64,000 bases of DNA. Source: Moorella thermoacetica. GTDB lineage: Bacteria > Bacillota > DSM-521 > Neomoorellales > Neomoorellaceae. The position numbers were made by a program, and so were the translations under genes. Within the stretch, counting starts at the first letter, position 1; each line of letters starts with the position of its first letter. Under the pieces are notes generated by a model that was not told where the DNA came from, ran no database searches, and saw nothing but the letters and a program-made list of their open reading frames with translations. Positions 17,367 to 26,432 of this stretch are shown one piece after another. The stretch lies in the NCBI RefSeq assembly GCF_001267405.1, contig NZ_CP012369.1, positions 336,001-400,000 on the forward strand. Reading direction: 5' to 3'.

Positions 17367-17837
17367 ATGCAGCAAGGGAACGACCCCTTGAACGGCTGGC
17401 CAGCCTTTACGACAATGCGGGCCTGCTACCAGTGTGCCAGGTGTACCTCCGGCTGCCCGGTAGCCACCCTGGATCCGGAGTATAACCCCCGCCGGATCTT
17501 TCGCCTGGCGGTCCTGGGTGAGAAAGAAGCTGTCCTCAAGGATGAAAAGCTCTGGTACTGCCTGGCCTGTTATACCTGCCAGGAGCGCTGCCCGGAGGAG
17601 GCCCGGCCGGCGGAAGTCCTCCTGGCCCTGAAAAACCTGGCCTGCGAGCGGGGTTTTGCCCCGGCAGCCCTCCTGGCGGCAGCCAGACTCGTGGCTGAGG
17701 ACGGCCGCCTCTACAATATTGACGAGTTTCATAATGAATACCGGGAGGAAGAAGGCTTACCGGCCCTGGATGAAGAGACGGGGATTCTCGGCAAGCTCCT
17801 GGCCCTGACCGGCTTGCAGGGGAGGCTGGTAGAATGA
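17367..17837 (+). CDS. hdrC: HdrC-like iron-sulfur subunit
   Basis: About 156 residues with two cubane [4Fe-4S] motifs, CYQCARCTSGCPV and CLACYTCQERCPE, the hallmark of HdrC. The ATG at 17367 has a GGAGGAG site ten bases upstream; a TTG 54 bp earlier (17313) is possible and would add 18 residues. It carries electrons between the HdrB disulfide/persulfide site and HdrA. The end overlaps hdrB by four bases, showing translational coupling. Confidence 0.9.
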   Translation: MQQGNDPLNGWPAFTTMRACYQCARCTSGCPVATLDPEYNPRRIFRLAVLGEKEAVLKDEKLWYCLACYTCQERCPEEARPAEVLLALKNLACERGFAPAALLAAARLVAEDGRLYNIDEFHNEYREEEGLPALDEETGILGKLLALTGLQGRLVE

Positions 17838-18712
17838 CGGGCCGGCGTTACGCGCTTTTTCTGGGCTGCAATGTACCGGTCCGCAACCTGGGTTATGAAC
17901 TGGCGGCCCGCCGGGTAGCCGCTGCCCTGGAGATCGAACTGGTCGACCTACCCGGGTTTCGTTGCTGCGGCTATCCCTTAAAGGCCCTGGATAGTTATGC
18001 CGCCCTCCTGGTAGCGGCCCATAACCTCTGCCAGGCGGAAGCTGCCGGCCTGCCCATTGTCACCCTTTGCAACGCCTGCAGCGGTACCCTGACGGAAGCC
18101 GACCTGGAACTCAAAGAGGATGCGGACCTCCGCAAGCGGGTAAACGGGGACCTGGCCCGGGTGGGTCTCCGTTACCAGGGTACAACCAGGGTCCAGCATT
18201 TCCTCCGCGTTCTGGACAGCTCCCCGGGACGGCAGGAGATCCGTCGCCGGGTGAGCCTTCCCCTGGACAGCCTGCAGATTGCCGTCCATTACGGCTGCCA
18301 CTACTTCCGGCCCACCAGGGTCTATCACCGGTACGGGGTAGACCCCAGGGAGGACGCTGAAGCCCCGGAGGCCCTGGACCGGCTGGTCACCGCTACCGGA
18401 GCCGCCAGTATCAGCTATGAAGGTAAAAATGATTGCTGCGGTGGCGGGTTGATGGGCCTGCGGCCCGACCTGGCGCGGGAACAGGCGGGCCGGAAGGTCA
18501 GGGAGGCCCAGGGGGCCGGGGCCGACGCCCTGCTGGTTGCCTGTCCCACCTGCGGCCTGAATTTCAGCAACAGCCAGCCCGATGACCAGGAATTGACCAT
18601 CCTGTATTTCCCCCAGCTCTTGGGGCTGGCCCTGGGGTTGGACCCGGACGAACTAGGCCTGGAGCTAAACCAGATTTCCGCCGACGGGGTGCGGGAAAAG
18701 TTGGGGGTGTAG
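17834..18712 (+). CDS. hdrB: HdrB-like catalytic subunit
   Basis: A 292-residue HdrB with both CCG-domain cysteine sets intact: LGCN, RCCGYP and CNACSG in the first half, YGCHYFRP, DCCGGG and ACPTCG in the second. These bind the paired non-cubane [4Fe-4S] clusters that act on a disulfide or, in sHdr proteins, probably on a sulfur atom held by lipoyl-LbpA. ATG overlaps the hdrC stop. Only one HdrB is encoded, whereas some sHdr operons carry two. Confidence 0.92.
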   Translation: MTGRRYALFLGCNVPVRNLGYELAARRVAAALEIELVDLPGFRCCGYPLKALDSYAALLVAAHNLCQAEAAGLPIVTLCNACSGTLTEADLELKEDADLRKRVNGDLARVGLRYQGTTRVQHFLRVLDSSPGRQEIRRRVSLPLDSLQIAVHYGCHYFRPTRVYHRYGVDPREDAEAPEALDRLVTATGAASISYEGKNDCCGGGLMGLRPDLAREQAGRKVREAQGAGADALLVACPTCGLNFSNSQPDDQELTILYFPQLLGLALGLDPDELGLELNQISADGVREKLGV

Positions 18713-18715
18713 CCT

Positions 18716-21262
18716 TTGTCAGGAAAACTGGACGTCCTGGTTGTAGGCGGCGGGCCGGCGGGTATGGCGGCGGCCCTGGACCTGGCCCGGGCGGGCCTGC
18801 AGGTGATGATCGTAGAAAAGGAAGCTGTACTGGGGGGCAGGTGGCTGGATTACGGCTGTAAAGCCGGGGAGGACTGCAGCCGTTGTAATATCTGCCTGGG
18901 CTTCCCTTTATTGGAGGAAGTCACCAGCCGGGAGAATATTACCCTGGTCACCGGGATGGTGGTGGTTGGTGTCACTGGTACAACGGGAGCTTTCACCGCC
19001 AGCCTGAGGGCGACCGGGCCCCGGATTGACTGGCAAAAATGCGATCACTGCGGCCGTTGCCGGGAGGCCTGCCCGGCGGGGGCTATCCTGCCGCCCCACC
19101 CGCGGGGGCTTCCGCGGGCCTATCGCCTGGATCATTCCTGCTGTCTGCGGGCGAAAGAAGACTGCCAGGCCTGTGTTGCAGCCTGTCCCCGTGCAGCCAT
19201 TGAGCTGGAACCGGCGTCGCCGGAGTCCATCCGCGCCAGGGCAATCGTGGTAGCCACCGGTTTTGCACCCTTTGACGCCGCCGGCCTGCCGGAATATGGT
19301 TACGGCTTTTACCCCCGGGTTACGACAGCCATGGAACTGGAAAGTGCCCTCAGCCAGGGGGACCTGGATGCTCCCGGTTGGGAACGGCTGTCCTTTATCC
19401 AGTGTGCCGGTTCCCGCAGCCGGAAACTGGGCCATGATTACTGCTCCCGCGTTTGCTGCGGTTATTCCCTGCGCCTGGCCAGGGCCTTAAAGTACAGGGG
19501 GCTGTCCCGGGAGATAACCATTTTCTATATGGACCTGCAGCTAAATGATGCCAGGTTGCAGGAACTTTACCGGGAGTTACGGGCGACTCCGGGCCTGAAG
19601 CTGGTCCGGGGCATGCCTTCAGAGATACGCCGGGGGCGGGATGGCCGGGTCAGTATCCACTATGAAGACCTGAGCACCGGCACCCTGGCTACGGAGGAAT
19701 TTGACCGGGTAGTCCTGGCCGTAGGGATTACCCCGGTTAGGGGCGAGATTTTACCAGGCCTCTCCCTGGAAAGGGATCCTGCCGGCTTTCTGGCCGCCGT
19801 TGATGGACCGAACGGCATCCAGGCCAGTACCCCCGGCGTGTTTTTGGCCGGCACCTGCCAGGCCCCCCGGGACATCCAGGAAAGTATCACCCACGGCCGG
19901 CTGGCGGCGGCCGGTGTCCGGAAGCTGCTGGAGGGCAGCGGAGAAAAGGCAGGAATGTCGGATATAAGTTCCGGGGCCGGCAGGTCGGCCGCTGCTGACG
20001 TCCTGGTATCAGGCCGGGGAGCCAGTGCTTTGCTAGCGGCCCGGGATTTGATGAGGGCAGGCCTTCGCGTCCTGCTCCTGGACGATGACGGTGATTTCGA
20101 CCCTGCCGACCCGGCGGGCGAACTGGCGGGGCCCCTCTGGTCGGAGCTTACAGATAACTCCAAGGTTACCTATCTCCCCGGCCGGGAGATCCTGGGCGTA
20201 AACGGTGATGCCGGTAGCTTCAGCGTCCAGGTGGGAGATGGCCGGCGGGTGGCCAATCTCCAGGTCAGGGCTATCCTCCTGGCCAATCGCCTCGCTGCCG
20301 GCCTGCCGGCAGGTATAGCGACGGGGGCAGTACCCATCCTGACCCAGCAGCAGTTAGCGGCGAAACTGGCGGCAGGGGGAAGGATACCGGCCTTAACCTC
20401 TCAGGGAGTTACTGGTACTGCCGACGGTGATCTGCTGGCTGGGATCAGGGGCGGGGGTGAAGTGGTTTTCTGGCTGGACGCGGCCGGCGACCTATCCCTC
20501 GCTATCCATGCCCTGGCCTGGCAGAATATAGCGGCTTTAAAGGAGAGGTTGGAGCCGGATCGTACCATTTACGTCCTGGCCCGGCAGGTGCGGGTAGCAG
20601 CTTTGCCGGAATTGGAAGCCCTTTACGGGCGCCTGCGGGAGGCCGGGGTGATCTTCATCAAGCCCCAGGAGGTGCCGTCCTGGGACGGAGCCTGCCTGGA
20701 GGTGAGCGACCCTACCCGCCTCACCCCCGGCATGCCGGAAGTAACCAGGCTCCACCCGGACCTGCTGGTAGTAGGTGAGGAACTCGCGGCCACTCCCGTC
20801 ACCCGCAGGCTCTGGCAGCGCCTGGGGCTTAAGGCAGTTCAGGGAGAAGCGAACGGGCCGGCCGGGATGGATAGCCTCTATTACCGGGCGGTGACCACCA
20901 ACCGCCGCGGTATCTTCCTGGTGGCCGCCGGCAGGGAACCGGTACCGGCGGGGGAAGCCGGGACAGCGGCCTCCCTGGCGGCGGCGGCTGTCGTTTCTTT
21001 CCTGAAGGGTGAGGAGCCGGAGGCGGCTCCGGTGACCCTGGCCTTCCGGCCCCTCGACGGGGCCTGCGCCGCCTGCCTGACCTGCGTCCGTACCTGCCCC
21101 CACGGGGCTATGGTCGTCCAGGGCAAGGCTCTGGTCCGGACCCGTTCCTGCCAGGGATGCGGCATTTGTGTAGCCGAGTGCCCGGCCCATGCCCTGGAAT
21201 TGCCGGAGTATACCGATGTTCGCCTGCTCCAGGCGGCAGCCGGGGATAAGGGGGGCAATTGA
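18716..21262 (+). CDS. hdrA: Double-length HdrA-like flavin/iron-sulfur protein
   Basis: An 848-residue protein, roughly an HdrA plus a second, degenerate HdrA-like half. Residues 7-27 hold the FAD motif LVVGGGPAGMAAALDLARAG. Cys48, 54, 57 and 60 form the HdrA-specific cluster motif, and two ferredoxin motifs follow (Cys109-119 region, CDHCGRCREACP; then CQACVAACP). From about residue 425 a second Rossmann motif (VLVSGRGASALLAARDLMRA) starts a flavoprotein-like domain with a weaker glycine motif. Two more ferredoxin motifs close the protein (CAACLTCVRTCP, CQGCGICVAECP). It is the expected electron hub of the complex. Start TTG, four bases after hdrB. Confidence 0.9.
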   Translation: MSGKLDVLVVGGGPAGMAAALDLARAGLQVMIVEKEAVLGGRWLDYGCKAGEDCSRCNICLGFPLLEEVTSRENITLVTGMVVVGVTGTTGAFTASLRATGPRIDWQKCDHCGRCREACPAGAILPPHPRGLPRAYRLDHSCCLRAKEDCQACVAACPRAAIELEPASPESIRARAIVVATGFAPFDAAGLPEYGYGFYPRVTTAMELESALSQGDLDAPGWERLSFIQCAGSRSRKLGHDYCSRVCCGYSLRLARALKYRGLSREITIFYMDLQLNDARLQELYRELRATPGLKLVRGMPSEIRRGRDGRVSIHYEDLSTGTLATEEFDRVVLAVGITPVRGEILPGLSLERDPAGFLAAVDGPNGIQASTPGVFLAGTCQAPRDIQESITHGRLAAAGVRKLLEGSGEKAGMSDISSGAGRSAAADVLVSGRGASALLAARDLMRAGLRVLLLDDDGDFDPADPAGELAGPLWSELTDNSKVTYLPGREILGVNGDAGSFSVQVGDGRRVANLQVRAILLANRLAAGLPAGIATGAVPILTQQQLAAKLAAGGRIPALTSQGVTGTADGDLLAGIRGGGEVVFWLDAAGDLSLAIHALAWQNIAALKERLEPDRTIYVLARQVRVAALPELEALYGRLREAGVIFIKPQEVPSWDGACLEVSDPTRLTPGMPEVTRLHPDLLVVGEELAATPVTRRLWQRLGLKAVQGEANGPAGMDSLYYRAVTTNRRGIFLVAAGREPVPAGEAGTAASLAAAAVVSFLKGEEPEAAPVTLAFRPLDGACAACLTCVRTCPHGAMVVQGKALVRTRSCQGCGICVAECPAHALELPEYTDVRLLQAAAGDKGGN

Positions 21263-21672
21263 TGACTAACAGCCAGGAACAGATTATCGCCTTTTGTTGC
21301 CGGCATTCGGCCCGGCGGGCTGCCGACCGGGCGGCCCTGGAGGGCCTGGCCCTCCCTGGGGCAGTCCGGCTGGTTAACGTGCCCTGCTCGGGCCGAATCA
21401 GCATGGAGTTGATTCTCAAGGCCCTGGAGGATGGCGCTCCGGGGGTCCTGGTCCTGGGCTGCCACCCGGGGGCCTGTCACCACCTCTATGGCAGCGACCG
21501 GGCCCGGGAACGGGTCACCGCCGTGCGGCAACGCCTGCAGGAGGCCGGCCTGAACCCGGCCAGGGTGGCCTTTGCCAGCCTGGGCCCCGACAACGCCGCC
21601 GACCTGACCCGCCTCCTGGCCGACTTCGTAGAGTCCTCATGGGTGCTAACACCCCTCGCCAGCGAACCCTGA
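21262..21672 (+). CDS. mvhD: MvhD-like [2Fe-2S] electron-transfer protein
   Basis: A 136-residue MvhD/HdrA-partner protein. Cysteines lie in AFCCRHSARRA, VNVPCSGRIS and VLGCHPGACHHLYG, the pattern of the F420-non-reducing hydrogenase delta subunit. ATG overlaps the hdrA stop (TGATG), so the two are coupled. MvhD normally links HdrA to a hydrogenase or formate dehydrogenase; no such enzyme is encoded beside it here, so its outside partner must be encoded elsewhere or be the neighbouring redox modules. Confidence 0.9.
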   Translation: MTNSQEQIIAFCCRHSARRAADRAALEGLALPGAVRLVNVPCSGRISMELILKALEDGAPGVLVLGCHPGACHHLYGSDRARERVTAVRQRLQEAGLNPARVAFASLGPDNAADLTRLLADFVESSWVLTPLASEP

Positions 21673-21701
21673 AAGAACCCTATTTTTGGAGGAGAGGCTG
21701 C

Positions 21702-23294
21702 GTGCGCCAGTGGCGTTTGCTGGATACCGGCAGCCGGACGGCGGCCGAGAATATGGCCCTGGACGAGGTCCTGTTAACAGCCCGTTCCCAGGGGCAGGCC
21801 CCGGATACTTTGCGCTTCCTGCAGTTTAACCCGCCCTGCGTCCTGGTGGGCTTTCACCAGGTGGTAGAGCAAGAAGTAAGGCTGGAGTACTGCCGCCGGG
21901 AGGGGATAGAGATCAACCGCCGCATTACCGGCGGCGGCGCCCTTTTCTGGGACACCAACCAGCTGGGATGGGAAGTTATAACCACCCTCGACTACCCCGG
22001 GGTTGCCAGGCGGCTGGAGGGGCTCTATGCCCAGCTCTGCGGCGCCGTGGTCCGGGCCCTTAAGCGGTTGGGGGTACCGGCGGCCTACCGCCCCCGCAAC
22101 GACATCGAGGTCGGGGGCCGCAAGATCTCCGGTACCGGCGGGACAGAACTGGGAGGAGCCTTTCTCTACCAGGGCACCCTGCTCATCGACTTTGACGTCG
22201 AAACCATGCTCCGGGCCCTGCGCATTCCCACAGAAAAGCTTAAGGCCAAGGAGATCGCCTCCCTTAAAGAGCGGGTAACCTGCCTCAAGTGGGAACTGGG
22301 CCGGGTGCCACTCCTGGAGACTATCAAACAGGTTATAGCCGAAGAGTTCTGCCGCGAGTTCGCCATGGAACTGATCCCCGCCGGCCTGACGCCGGCGGAA
22401 GAAGCTCTCCTGGCCCATCAACTGCCCTATTTCCAGTCGGAGGAGTGGATTAACGCCGTCCAGGGGCCGGAGGGGCGGACGGAACTGCGGTCCAGCCGGC
22501 GCACCCGTGGTGGTTTCTTGCGCAGTTCCCTGGTCCTGGGGCCGGGCAACAGCCGCATCGAGAGCCTCTACCTGACGGGGGACTTCTTCGCCCATCCCAG
22601 GCGGTCCATTTACGACCTGGAGGCGAGGCTTAAAGGCCTGCCGGCCGACCCGGTGCTTATCAGCCGGCAGGTAGAAGAATTCTTCCGGGAAAGCGGCGCC
22701 CGCCTGCCGGGCATTAAAGCCGCGGAGGTGGCAGCTGCCATCAACGACGCCCTGGTCAAGAAGGATTACCCCCGGCAGGGGATACCGGCGGCGGCTGTCA
22801 ATGACGTCTTCACCGTCGTTAAACCCCTGGAGGAAATAACGGCGGCGCCGGTAGTCCTCTTGCCCTATTGCGCCAAACTGCCCACCTGCCGCTTCCGCGG
22901 CCGCCAGGGGTGCAGCGAGTGCGGCCGTTGCGACATTGGTACAGCCTATGCCCTGGCCAGGCAATATGGCCTGGAACCCCTGACCATCCAGAATTACGAA
23001 ATGCTGGCCCGGGTCTTACGCCGGCTGCAACGGGAGGGGGCGCCGGGATTTCTGGGCAGTTGCTGCGAGGCCTTCCTGGCCAAGCACCGGCGGGACCTGG
23101 AACGGATCGGCCTGCCGGGTATCCTCCTGGATATTGACAGCTCCACCTGCTACGAACTGGGCCAGGAGCGCGCCGCCCATGCGGGCCGTTTTGAAAACCA
23201 GACTACCCTCAAGCTGGATCTCCTGGAGCTCCTCATGGCCCGGGTAGCCCCCGGTAAGGCCCGGCGGCAGGTGGCGGTGGCAGCCCATGCTTAA
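21702..23294 (+). CDS. Lipoate-protein ligase fused to a DUF116-like Cys-rich domain
   Basis: A 530-residue two-part protein. Residues 1-250 form an LplA/LipB-type catalytic domain (INRRITGGGALFWDTNQLGW, then GGRKISGTGGTELGG with the adenylate-binding Lys), and about 255-365 match the small accessory C-terminal domain of lipoate ligases. The rest is a separate domain with CRFRGRQGCSECGRCDIG, GSCCEAFLAKH and DSSTCYELG, resembling DUF116. GTG 21702 with GGAGGAG seven bases upstream is preferred over ATG 21639, which would overlap mvhD. Expected job: attach octanoate or lipoate to LbpA. The Cys-rich domain may bind a metal cluster. Confidence 0.85.
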   Translation: MRQWRLLDTGSRTAAENMALDEVLLTARSQGQAPDTLRFLQFNPPCVLVGFHQVVEQEVRLEYCRREGIEINRRITGGGALFWDTNQLGWEVITTLDYPGVARRLEGLYAQLCGAVVRALKRLGVPAAYRPRNDIEVGGRKISGTGGTELGGAFLYQGTLLIDFDVETMLRALRIPTEKLKAKEIASLKERVTCLKWELGRVPLLETIKQVIAEEFCREFAMELIPAGLTPAEEALLAHQLPYFQSEEWINAVQGPEGRTELRSSRRTRGGFLRSSLVLGPGNSRIESLYLTGDFFAHPRRSIYDLEARLKGLPADPVLISRQVEEFFRESGARLPGIKAAEVAAAINDALVKKDYPRQGIPAAAVNDVFTVVKPLEEITAAPVVLLPYCAKLPTCRFRGRQGCSECGRCDIGTAYALARQYGLEPLTIQNYEMLARVLRRLQREGAPGFLGSCCEAFLAKHRRDLERIGLPGILLDIDSSTCYELGQERAAHAGRFENQTTLKLDLLELLMARVAPGKARRQVAVAAHA

Positions 23295-24312
23295 ATACGA
23301 TGCCGTCGTCGCCGGAGCCGGGCCGGCGGGGAGTACGGCAGCCAGGGTAGTTGCCGCCGCCGGTGCCAGGGTACTGTTGATAGAAAAGCGGGCCCGGGTT
23401 GGTTACCCCGTCCAGTGTGCCGAATACGTCCCGGCCCTGATTGCAAGTGAAGTTGATTTTGGGGAAAAAAGCATTGCCCTGGCTGTCGGCACCCTGGTAA
23501 CTTTCTTTCCCGACGGTACCGTGACCTCCACCCCCGCCCCGGGCTATATCCTTAACCGGGAGGTCTTTGATGCCTCCCTGGCTGAAGGGGCCGTAAAGGC
23601 CGGGGCGGAGCTCTGGCTAAAGGCCACGGTAGAAGACCTGACTGATACCAGCCTGATCATCCGGCAAGCAAACGGCCGGCGGCAGGAAGTGGAGGCGGGG
23701 GTCATCATCGGCGCCGACGGTCCCCTCTCCCTGGTGGCCCGTACCCGGGGCTGGCCGCGGGCTACCCTGGCTGCGGCGGTCCAGGTGGAAATGGCCCTGC
23801 CGGAACCCATGCAGGTTACCCGGGTCTATTTCGACCCCCTTTACCGGGGCGGTTACGCCTGGGTCTTTCCCAAGGGGAAAACGGCCAACGTCGGGGTGGG
23901 ACTGGTGCCGGGAGAAATCACCCCGGCTGCAGCCCTGACCCATTTTCTCAGACGCCTGGGCTGGCAGCAACAAAATATTGTCCGGCGCACCGGGGGACTT
24001 ATTCCCGTCGCTGGCCCTTACCAGGAAGTCCATCGGGGCCGGGTGCTCCTCTGCGGCGATGCCGGCGGCTTCACCCATCCGGTTACGGGAGCCGGCATCC
24101 TGACGGCCATCCTGAGTGGCCGGCTGGCCGGGGAAGCAGCCGCCGCCTATCTCGGCTCGGGAGCACCCCTGGCGACCTATGAAGAGAGCTGGCGGGACCT
24201 CCTTGGTCCTGCCCTGGCCCGGGGCCAGGCCGGCCGCCGCCGCTGGCAGGAAGAATGGGCCCGGGACGGAGCCGCTTTAAGCAAGCTCCTGCGCCAGACG
24301 TGGATGGTTTAA
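23287..24312 (+). CDS. lipT: FAD-dependent oxidoreductase, LipT-like
   Basis: A 341-residue flavoprotein of the geranylgeranyl-reductase type. FAD motifs are VVAGAGPAGSTAARVVAAAG at the start and CGDAGGFTHPVTGAGI near residue 260. In lipS1/lipS2 clusters a flavoprotein of this type (named LipT) is regularly present and is thought to act in lipoyl assembly, perhaps supplying electrons. ATG overlaps the ligase stop by eight bases. An isoprenoid reductase is the alternative by family alone, but no isoprenoid genes are nearby. Confidence 0.75.
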   Translation: MLKYDAVVAGAGPAGSTAARVVAAAGARVLLIEKRARVGYPVQCAEYVPALIASEVDFGEKSIALAVGTLVTFFPDGTVTSTPAPGYILNREVFDASLAEGAVKAGAELWLKATVEDLTDTSLIIRQANGRRQEVEAGVIIGADGPLSLVARTRGWPRATLAAAVQVEMALPEPMQVTRVYFDPLYRGGYAWVFPKGKTANVGVGLVPGEITPAAALTHFLRRLGWQQQNIVRRTGGLIPVAGPYQEVHRGRVLLCGDAGGFTHPVTGAGILTAILSGRLAGEAAAAYLGSGAPLATYEESWRDLLGPALARGQAGRRRWQEEWARDGAALSKLLRQTWMV

Positions 24313-24334
24313 GTTAAATGGAGGGAATAAATCA

Positions 24335-25384
24335 ATGCCTGCAACCAGTCCGGAGTACGTTAAAACCAGTACCGCGGCGGCCATAACCCTGGGCTTTCAG
24401 CCCGGTAGCTTTCACCGCGACGCCCGGCTCACCGGCCTCAACCTCCTTCTGACTTATAACGAACCCTGTGCCGGCCGCTGTGCCTACTGCGGTCTCTCCG
24501 GTAACCGCCTACCTGACGCCGAACCGACCTTTATTCGCGTTGACTGGCCGGTTTATGCCCTGGACGCGATCCTTAAGGAAGTCCGGCGGGACTCTCGCGG
24601 CCTGGAGCGGGTGTGCATCGGCATGCCGACCCACCGCCGGTCGTGGGATGACCTCCTTAAAGTCGTCAACCGCTGGCACCGGGAAAGCGATCTCCTCATC
24701 AGCGCCCTCCTGACTCCTACCGCCTGCCGCGGCCGGGATTTTTTTGAACTGCGTGCAGCGGGTGCGGACATGGTCGGTATTGCCATCGATTGCGCCACAC
24801 CGGAACTATTTGAACGTTACCGCGGCAGGGGGGTCAAAGGTCCCCATCGCTGGGAGGAGTACTGGGAGGGGGTCTCCCGGGCCGTAACCGTCTTTGGCCG
24901 CGGCCGGGTCGGCATCCATCTTATCGTTGGCCTGGGGGAAACCGAGGCCGAGATGATCCAGACCATCCAGAGGGCCCAGGATATGGGGGTCAGAACCCAC
25001 CTCTTCAGCTTTTTCCCGGAAACCGGCACGATTCTGGCCCGCCGCCGCCAGCCGCCCCTGGGCCAGTATCGCCGGGTCCAGCTGGCCCGTTATATCATTA
25101 ACGAGGGCCTGGGGCGGGCTGAGGACATGACCTTTAATGACGCCGGCCAGGTGATGGATTTCGGGATGGATATCACCCCCCTGGTCAAAGCCGGGGAAGC
25201 CTTCCGGACCTCCGGTTGTCCGGGGAAGGATGGTCGCACAGTAGCCTGCAACCGGCCCTACGGTAACGAACGTCCCTCCCAGGCCATCCGCAATTTCCCT
25301 TTTGCCCCGGAACCCGGGGATATCCGGGCCGTCGAGCGCCAGCTCCGGCAGGGTCTTAAGGGGGCCGTTGCCCATGCCGGTTGA
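24335..25384 (+). CDS. lipS1: Radical SAM protein, lipoyl synthase component LipS1-like
   Basis: A 349-residue radical-SAM enzyme with the cluster motif CAGRCAYC (about residues 47-54) in a biotin-synthase-like TIM barrel (VGIAIDCATPELFERYRG, GIHLIVGLGETEAEMI). Two extra C-terminal Cys (SGCPGKDGRTVAC) could hold a second cluster, the sulfur source in lipoyl synthases. It is paired with another radical-SAM gene, a flavoprotein and a lipoate ligase beside lbpA, the set described for the two-protein lipoyl synthase LipS1/LipS2. Which of the pair is LipS1 is assigned by order only. Confidence 0.75.
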   Translation: MPATSPEYVKTSTAAAITLGFQPGSFHRDARLTGLNLLLTYNEPCAGRCAYCGLSGNRLPDAEPTFIRVDWPVYALDAILKEVRRDSRGLERVCIGMPTHRRSWDDLLKVVNRWHRESDLLISALLTPTACRGRDFFELRAAGADMVGIAIDCATPELFERYRGRGVKGPHRWEEYWEGVSRAVTVFGRGRVGIHLIVGLGETEAEMIQTIQRAQDMGVRTHLFSFFPETGTILARRRQPPLGQYRRVQLARYIINEGLGRAEDMTFNDAGQVMDFGMDITPLVKAGEAFRTSGCPGKDGRTVACNRPYGNERPSQAIRNFPFAPEPGDIRAVERQLRQGLKGAVAHAG

Positions 25385-26351
25385 ACTGCGCCGGCAACTG
25401 GCCGAGGTCTATCACCTGCCCCTGAAAGAACTGCTGCCGGCTGCCTGGCGGCTGCGCTTAAAGAATTTCCCCCCCGTCCTGGGCCTGGCCACACCGGGAA
25501 GTAAACACTACGACAGCGGCGATCACCGGAACCATCGCCGTCTTTTTGTTACCATTAGTATTACCGGGCAGGGCTGCCGCCTGCAGTGCGAGCATTGCCG
25601 GGGGGAACTCTTAAAGAGCATGTACCCGGCCACTACGCCAGCGGCACTTCTCGAACTGGGCCGGCAACTGAAGGACGGTGGCTGCCGCGGGGTGTTGGTC
25701 AGCGGCGGTGCCGACCTTGGCGGCCGGGTGCCCCTGCTACCCTACCTGGAGGCCCTGGCCGGTCTCAAGGGCCTGGGGTTAAAGGTAATCGTCCACACCG
25801 GCCTGGCCGACCCGGCCACTGCCAGGGGATTAAAAAATGCAGGTGTCGATCAGGTGTTGCTGGATATTATCGGTGACCGGGAAACGGCGCGCCGGGTTTA
25901 CCATTTGGAAATGGACCCGGCTGACTATGGTGCCGCCCTGGAAAACCTCCTGTCTGCCGGCCTGAAGGTCGTACCCCATATAGTCGCCGGGTTAAACTTC
26001 GGCCGCCTGGCCGGGGAACTTGAGGCCCTTTACCAGGTCTTGAGCCGGGATTGCCGGGACCTGGTCCTGGTGGTTTTAACACCCCTGCCGGGCACCCCGA
26101 TGGCCGGCATTACCCCGCCACCTCCGGCGGCGGTGGGCCGCCTCCTGGCTACGGCTCGTCTGGCCGGGCCCCGTTTAAATATCCTTCTCGGGTGCGCCCG
26201 GCCGGCCGGCCGGCACCGTCTGTGGACGGAACTTTATGCCCTCAGGGCCGGGGTAAATGGTATGGCTTACCCCCATGAAGCAACTGTTGCCCGGGCGCGG
26301 CGCCTGGGCCTTAAGCCTTTTTTTAGCGATCTCTGCTGTAGCTTGCTTTAA
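25374..26351 (+). CDS. lipS2: Radical SAM protein, lipoyl synthase component LipS2-like
   Basis: A 325-residue radical-SAM protein with CRLQCEHC as the cluster motif and barrel segments GVLVSGGADLGG, GVDQVLLDIIGD and LVVLTPLPGTPMAG. The C-terminal Cys pair in FFSDLCCSLL and Cys in LLGCARPAG could serve a second cluster. ATG 25374 is preferred: it overlaps the previous stop by eleven bases, whereas a frame open from 25302 would overlap by over 80. With its neighbour it would insert two sulfur atoms into octanoyl-LbpA. Confidence 0.75.
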   Translation: MPVELRRQLAEVYHLPLKELLPAAWRLRLKNFPPVLGLATPGSKHYDSGDHRNHRRLFVTISITGQGCRLQCEHCRGELLKSMYPATTPAALLELGRQLKDGGCRGVLVSGGADLGGRVPLLPYLEALAGLKGLGLKVIVHTGLADPATARGLKNAGVDQVLLDIIGDRETARRVYHLEMDPADYGAALENLLSAGLKVVPHIVAGLNFGRLAGELEALYQVLSRDCRDLVLVVLTPLPGTPMAGITPPPPAAVGRLLATARLAGPRLNILLGCARPAGRHRLWTELYALRAGVNGMAYPHEATVARARRLGLKPFFSDLCCSLL

Positions 26352-26432
26352 AAGCCCCGCCGATGGGGAGGATTTGCCGGGGCAGGGGACGAAAAACTTT
26401 AAAGAAGGAAAGCGTTAAGGCAGGGGGCGGGG

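Noticed and set aside
21774-22964. A 396-codon open frame on the minus strand
   Set aside because: It lies wholly opposite the lipoate ligase-DUF116 gene; long antisense frames are expected in GC-rich genes and it shows no family motif or ribosome site.
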